From NCBI GenBank assembly GCA_036346395.1, contig CM070615.1, positions 11,227,534 through 11,291,533 on the forward strand: a stretch of DNA of 64,000 bases, read 5' to 3'. The position numbers were made by a program, and so were the translations under genes. This stretch comes from Hsuehochloa calcarea (lineage: Eukaryota; Streptophyta; Magnoliopsida; Poales; Poaceae). The notes under the pieces were generated by a model, which was not told the DNA's origin, did not search any database, and worked only from the letters and a program-made list of their open reading frames with translations. Positions within the stretch are counted from its first letter, which is position 1. Every line of letters begins with the position of its first letter. Below are positions 58,441-64,000 of this stretch, piece after piece.

Positions 58441-60289
58441 TGTTAGACCGAAAAGGCGACTAGAGGGGGGTGAATAGGAGCACACTCACTTTTTCACAAA
58501 TAATGGATCTAATAATAATTTACTCCAGTAGCTATGGAAGCTATGAAGATCAGTATATCAGTACAGCGGAAGACTAATATTGAATCCAATAAACACCCCT
58601 AAGCAAGACTACAAACGATCAAAACACAAGATAGCAACAATCGGTCTTGCTGCCGGTCGGACTGCGGCCTTGGGCGGTCGGACCGATTCAGATCGGCCGG
58701 TGGCTCTGGTGATCGACCGCCGACCTCGAAACGAAGAACGACCGATGATGAAGATGAAAATAGATGCAACTTTTGATCTACTAATCCAAACTTGATGAAA
58801 CTTGGAACACACCTTCTCTATGATATCAAGAACATATTCCAATCGAAATTTATGATAATTCTTGAAAGAATAAAGATCATTTTTCGTTTGATCAAAGAAG
58901 AGTTCAAAACCGGGTCAAAACGAAAACTTGATCCAAGATCTTGCTCGTGGGTGATTGATGATCAAGATGATCCTAGATAGGTTCCCACACGTCACAGCAA
59001 GCTAGATCACGTGAAGAATTCAATCAAAAACTCTCAGATCAAAGAAAGACCCAAAATCATCAAATAGAGAAAGAACACAATGAGGCAAGACGTGATCAAG
59101 CTTTCTCTAGATTGATTTGATATGATATGGGCTTACAGCCTCTCCATCAATGGAGGACAATACTCAATCCAAGAGCACGAAAATCACATCAAATTCTCTA
59201 AACCCTAGCCTCCACCAAAGCTCTCCCTAAGAAAATTAGGGTTTCCAAAATAGCAAAAAGGCGAAGCGGTGGTGCAGCCACCACCCTCTCCTATTTATAG
59301 TGAAGGCTTAGACCTTCTAGATGTTTGATCCTATTGGGCTCCCGTTAAGGCTCAAAACAAACGGGACACATACGCACGCATTTTAAAGCGCCGTCTTTAT
59401 CTCCTCTTGACCTAACTAGCTACACCTAGCGTCATCTTGCGCCTCGGATTAGCTAATAGATCACCCTTGTCCATCTTGCACCACGCTTGAGTACATTGAC
59501 CTCACCCGGCATCGTCGATCGTTCTGGACCTCAGCTCTCCAAGCCTAGTCTCAATCATCCTCACTGTTGACCGTCGTTGACCACCAAGCAACATGCACAA
59601 CAATAGACAAGTAAACTGAATTTGGGAACAAGTTCTTCACAACATGACCCATGTTAGTCAAAACATGCATCATGCACCATATATGCCCTGAAACTCATGA
59701 CTTTGACCTAACAACAGCACGACGCCGCCACACCGGCGGCATTTAACCAAGTGAAACCGGTCGGACCGCCCCTAGGGCGGTCGACCGCTATACTGGGCGG
59801 TCGGTCCATGACAATGACTTAGCCGATTTTCAGCATCGAAAACCGAAACCTACTGGAATTTTCAATCCAATAGAACTTTTGAGTGGAGGTCTGACCGCCA
59901 CACATGGGCGGTCGGACCGCACAAGAATGACTTAGCCGATTTTCAACATCTGAAAACCGAAACCTACTGGAATTTTCAATCCAATAGAATTTTTGACTAG
60001 AGACTCCAAAAATTATGGGACCAAGTGCAATAGAATCCCCTCTCTTGCCTACACCCTCTATTTTTGGCCCAGATCAAAATAACACTTTTAAGTTAAGGTC
60101 CGGCCGCCGCCTATGGCGGTCCGGCCGAGGTTAATCCGGCCGATCACCGCCACACGCTATGACCGGTCGGACCGATTCTTGCCTCACGATTACGAAACTT
60201 GTCGAAAATACATGAACGACAAATCATAAGCGTCATTGCCAATTGTCACATCACCCTAAGATCCGGAGCATATCCCCATGATATCCACA
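58441..60289 (-). repeat. 3' LTR of the Copia element
   Basis: 1,849 bp; the minus strand runs TGTGGATATC...CGGTCTAACA. The TATA box CTATAAATAG (minus) is at 59291-59300. Clustered GGTCGGACCG-type palindromes are at 58650-58700, 59750-59930 and 60110-60180. It pairs as an inverted repeat with 60307-62084. Confidence 0.9.
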
Positions 60290-60300
60290 ATCTCCCCTTG
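60290..60300 (-). promoter_or_regulatory. Polypurine tract of the Copia element
   Basis: Minus strand CAAGGGGAGAT immediately precedes the LTR start TGTGG. This shows that the minus-strand LTR is a 3' LTR and not part of a fold-back transposon. Confidence 0.85.
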
Positions 60301-60306
60301 ATGAGC

Positions 60307-62084
60307 TGTGGACTTCGTGGGGATATGCTCGATCTTAGGATGATGTGACAATTGGCAATGGCGCTTCTTAATTTGTAGTTTCACGTGTTTTCGACAAAGC
60401 TCTGAGTATTACGAGCAGGGGCGATTCGGCCGGTCGTTGCGCGGTCCGATCGGTCCCAAATCGATCGGACCGGCCATGTGGGCGGTCGGACGGTGATGAC
60501 CAAAGTGGTCAAAATGAGTGAGCCAAAAATAGGTGTTGTAGGCAAGTGAGGGATCCCAATGCACTTGGTCTCATGATTTTGGAGTCTCCGATAAAGTTCT
60601 ATTGGTTTAAAGTTTCGAAGGTTTCGGTTTTCGAGGTTGAAATTCGGCTAAGTCTGACGGGCGGATCGACGGCTCATTGAGGAGCGGTCCGACCGCCATG
60701 GAGCGGTCCGACCGGCTCACCTGGAGCGGTCGGACGGTTTTACTTGAACGTCGGCCAACCGTGGCGATGTTGTTTTGTTAGGTCAAAGTCATTGGTTTCA
60801 TGGCATATGATTTGCATGAAGCATGTTTTGACTAACATGGGTCAAGTTGTGAAGAACTTGTTCCCGAACACGTGTTTTCTTGTGCGTGGTTGTGCGGTAG
60901 CTTGGTGGTCAACGACGGTCAACGCGAGGAGAATCGGACTAGACTTGAAGAGTTGAGGTCGAGCGATCGGCGATGCGTCAGTGAGGTCAACGACTCAAGC
61001 GTGACACAAGATGGACAAGGTGACCTATTGGCGAATCCATGACGCATGGTGAAGCGGTTTAGGTCAAAAGGTTAAAGACGCGCCGCTGAAGCGTCGTGTG
61101 TGACCCGTTTGTTAGTGGGCCTTAACGGAGCCCAATTGAGTCAAACCCTAGGAGTCTAGGCCTCCACTATAAATAGGAGGAGATGGTGGTGCACTCTCTC
61201 TCTCTCTCTCGCCTTTTATGTTTCAAAACCCTAATTGTCTTTAGGGAGTTGAGGTGGAGGCTAGGGCTCTTGATGGTTTGTGGTGAATTTCGTGATCCTT
61301 GATTGTCTCTTGATCCATGATGGTGTGGATGTAATCCACTTCAATCACGAAATCAATCTATGCAAGGTTTGCTTGAGATAAGTCTCTTTTCGTTCTTGCC
61401 TTCAATTTGGTGATTTTAGGGCTTTCTTTGATCCGCGAGTTTGTGATTGATTCTTTCACGTGAATTAGCTTATTTGTGATATGTGTGAATCTATCTAGCA
61501 TCATCTTGATCATCAATCTCTCACGAACAAGCGTTAGGATCAAGTTTTCGTTCTTGCCCGCTTTTAGACCTTCGTTAATCAATTGACAATTGCTCAAGAT
61601 CGTTCCAAGAATTATCATAATATTCGATTGGAATAGGTCCTCAATAGCATATAGAAGGTGTGTGCAAAGTTTCATAAAGATTGGAGTTGAGAATCAAAGT
61701 TTCACCTAATTGCAACCGTCATCGGTGATTTTATTGTTGCGGATCGGTTCTCGAGTCGGCCGGTCGGATCGCCGTCATCACCGGTCCGACCGATTTTGAG
61801 CGGTCCGACCGCCAAGACAACGCCGGTCGGACCGCTTGACAATCGGTCCGACCGGTTGAGTATAACGGTCGATCTTGCGTCTTTGTGAGTCTTGGTAATC
61901 TTAGTTGATTTTGTTATATTGCTTAGGGTTTAATTGGATTCAATACTAGTCTTCCAACAGATCTTGGTATATTGATCTTCATAGCTTTCTAATAGCTCTT
62001 GGAGTTAAATTGTATTGAGTTCATAATTTGTGAAAAAGTGAGCGTGCTCTATTCACCCCCTCTAGTCGCCTTTACGGTCCAACA
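60307..62084 (+). mobile_element. Solo LTR of the same Copia family, opposite orientation
   Basis: 1,778 bp, TGTGGACTTCG...ACGGTCCAACA on the plus strand, TATA box CTATAAATAG at 61167-61176, and a (TC)n run at 61195-61210. Flanks are TGAGC (60302-60306) and TGAAC (62085-62089), a target duplication with one mismatch. Removing it rejoins gccaatgtgttca with tcaaggggagat, restoring a normal Copia polypurine region. Confidence 0.85.
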
Positions 62085-63921
62085 TGAACACATTGGCAAT
62101 AATCCCAAAAAAATGTAATTTGGAGGTTTGAAAAGTAAAATACTTTCGTTTTCGTACAAAGACACAACTTGGTCTATTAGCAAGAGAAAGCAATGGAAAT
62201 GACCAAGCTGGCATCAGAATAGCATAGGCATGTGAGATAAGGCAAAAGAAAGCATAAAAACTTTAATTTCCAGAAAAGAGTCAAAAATCTCACTTAAGGT
62301 CCATATGAAAGAACAATTGTTCAATTGACATATGATCATTGTGAGGATTAATAAATGCAATTCAAGTTCAGAAGAATCAATAAGACAATAAGAATGCAAT
62401 TCGAAAGCTCCCCTCACTATGACCCTCAAATTTCAGAAACTTTCAAAATTTCCAATTTCTCCCCCTTTTATCATTTTTATATATCTTCTCCCTCTTTGTA
62501 CAACATTAACACATTTTAACACATCTTCTCCCCCTTTGGCAATGGAGTCATCAAGGAATCACGCATTCCTCTCAACCAGAGATAACAAATGCAGAATGGA
62601 GAAAGAAGCATAAGGAGTATGCATGAAGTGCAATGGAGTGGCTTCATTTTTGTATTTTTTAATTTTTGATTACAAGAAGCTTTAGAGATTACACAAAAGA
62701 GCAAGCCAGTATTTCTAATATTACACAAACAACATATCAAGTCTGACAGCGCTACCAAGATCATGATAAGACATATATATCAAAGCTAAGCACGAAGGCT
62801 CAAAAGTAAAGCGATAGATTTGATCAATTTAAGCAAATCTTCAAATTCAGCAAGTTCATCAACAAGGATCCTAAAGTGAAACTGGTCATGCCAAAATGTC
62901 AAAGTGAGATCAAAAATCTAACAAAGACCACATTAAGAGTCAATCAGGTCCTGTATTAAATCATTTTGCTCAAATTTCTCAAATGCCCATTTTTCAATAT
63001 TTTTCTCATTTGCACTGAATATTGAAGTTGACTAATGATCTAACTTAGTGATAAGATCCTGGACTAGGAGCCATCCACAAACTCATCCTAAGTTTCGATC
63101 AGAAGTTGATCAAAGGCATATCTTAGTGAAGAAGATCTTGGACTAGGAGCCATCCACAAACTCTTCCTAAGCTTCTACTAGGGCGACAAATCTTGAGGTT
63201 CATGTCATTTCTGACAAGCAGTCCCCATGAGATCGTCTGGATCATCAAACTATCTCCAAGTTCATGTCTTTAACAAGCAGTCTCGTAAGAATAGTTTGGC
63301 ACAGTTTAAGCATAAGATAATCCTGATTTTTCATATTTCACAAGAGCAGTTTTAGAATCTCAAGAACACAAAAAGCTCAAGTAATTGTCAATTTTAGATT
63401 CAAGAGCTAACAAAGCAATTCTGACAGGGCCAATGTCACAAAAGGAGCACTAATTGCGCAACTAGCTAAAACATCCACAAATTGTAATTTTTTAGTTTGA
63501 GTTGTTTTCGAGTTCTAGCTCATATAGCAAGGACTTATCTGTATATGTGAAAGCATGATAATTCTAGCAAGTCAAAGAACTAGACATGGCATTGGGCAAG
63601 AATTGAAATACTAAAACTCCAAAGGCTTGGTGAGGATATCAGCCAGTACTAAAACATCCACAAAGGCATTGAGCAAGGACTTATCTGTATATGTGAAAGC
63701 TTCATCAATTTTAAAAGATAAGTAGAAAATCTTATATTACAATGCATCTTTTTGGATTTTTCATATCACTTGTTGTATTTTTCATATGAATGCAATATGA
63801 TACAATGAGATGCAATAAAAAGCCTAAAAACCTAAAAAGTTCAAAAAGATCAATAAGTTCAGAAAAAGAACAAGAAAAGATCAAAAGAACAAGGTAAGAT
63901 CAGAAAAGATCGAACTCCCCC
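62085..63921 (-). mobile_element. 3' non-coding region of the Copia element
   Basis: About 1.8 kb between pol stop and polypurine tract, AT-rich and without a long frame. It contains a second, partial pol-end copy: on the minus strand LADILTKPLEF followed by a stop at 63611-63613. A repeated segment, gcaaggacttatctgtatat, occurs near 63529 and 63673. Confidence 0.7.
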
Positions 63922-64000
63922 TCAAACCAACCCATAGGGATAAATTACCCCGAACTCGCTTCTCAAGGTGGCAAACCTAGTTGAGTCTAAAGGCTTGGTG
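63922..64000 (-). CDS. Copia polyprotein, C-terminal end (partial)
   Basis: The minus-strand frame enters at the right edge and ends at TGA 63924-63922: TKPLDSTRFATLRSEFGVIY followed by PYGLV. TKPL(D) plus RF..LR..LG is the classical end of the Copia RNase H region. About 25 codons are visible, without a break. The state of the rest is unknown. Confidence 0.8.
   Translation of the reverse strand, partial: TKPLDSTRFATLRSEFGVIYPYGLV

Larger units (their letters stand above)
58441..64000 (-). mobile_element. Copia-family retrotransposon, 3' part
   Basis: A minus-strand element entering from the right edge: end of pol (63922-64000), a long 3' non-coding stretch (62085-63921), polypurine tract and 3' LTR (58441-60289). 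A solo LTR of the same family is inserted in it at 60307-62084. It interrupts a CACTA end. The left target bases would be tatat (58436-58440), to be matched beyond the window. Confidence 0.85.

Noticed and set aside
58441..62084. A single fold-back (long-TIR) transposon
   Set aside because: The spacer contains a Copia polypurine tract, outer flanks (tatat / tgaac) do not match, inner TSD (TGAGC/TGAAC) does, and both halves have LTR ends and TATA boxes.
1..64000. tRNA genes, rRNA, CRISPR arrays, viral integrations
   Set aside because: None seen by eye. The TGGTATCAGAGC sites are retroelement primer sites, not tRNA genes, and the reverse transcriptases belong to LTR retrotransposons.

Overview
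This is plant nuclear DNA, most likely from a grass (Poaceae) and probably Oryza or a close relative. The evidence is split genes with GT-AG introns, a GC-rich intronless lipase gene, nested LTR retrotransposons of grass type (a centromeric CRR/CRM-like chromovirus, a Tat-lineage element with an antisense spliced gene, a RIRE3/RIRE8-like chromovirus), CACTA elements with cacagacggtt subterminal repeats, and a plant L1-type 3' end. The species is an inference. No bacterial-style operons, CRISPR arrays or tRNA/rRNA genes were seen.

Layout. 1-11163 is stacked minus-strand LTR material. A complete but apparently non-coding LTR element (1706-10351, target duplication GAATC, minus-strand tRNA-Met-type primer site) sits inside an older related LTR. 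11164-13640 holds duplicated retroelement leader sequence with a perfect 22-bp hairpin, then another decayed LTR. 13930-14965 is an internally deleted LINE-derived copy with a 15-bp target duplication. 15877-17285 is a non-autonomous CACTA transposon (TSD TTC). 17289-21690 has no recognised gene. 22298-23508 is an intact two-exon gene for a 210-residue CFL1-type WW-domain protein. 25454-26361 is a PPR pseudogene on the minus strand.

The PPR remnant is cut off by a chromovirus LTR (47688-50558), and that junction was later split by a 21.3-kb Tat-lineage Ty3/gypsy element (26362-47680, TSD CAACC). The Tat element carries two guests. One is a CRR-like centromeric retrotransposon (30163-37650) followed by a second, truncated CRR leader that runs straight into Tat reverse transcriptase. 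The other is a 1.9-kb Copia solo LTR (42233-44122, TSD TCTTC) inside the antisense gene.

50559-52870 is a patchwork of element fragments, including a tandem array of palindromic units. 54036-55370 (minus) is an intact DAD1/EG1-type class III lipase (phospholipase A1 family) gene with a TATA box. From 57994 a CACTA end is interrupted at 58441 by a minus-strand Copia element that runs off the right edge. A solo LTR of the same Copia family lies in opposite orientation beside its 3' LTR, giving a 3.6-kb inverted repeat with a 17-bp spacer.

Only two host genes look intact: the WW/zinc-ribbon protein, a probable transcriptional co-repressor of cuticle or leaf development, and the lipase, probably plastid-targeted and releasing fatty acids for oxylipin/jasmonate synthesis. 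The rest is transposon-derived or unrecognised intergenic sequence. All alignments and identity estimates were made by eye.
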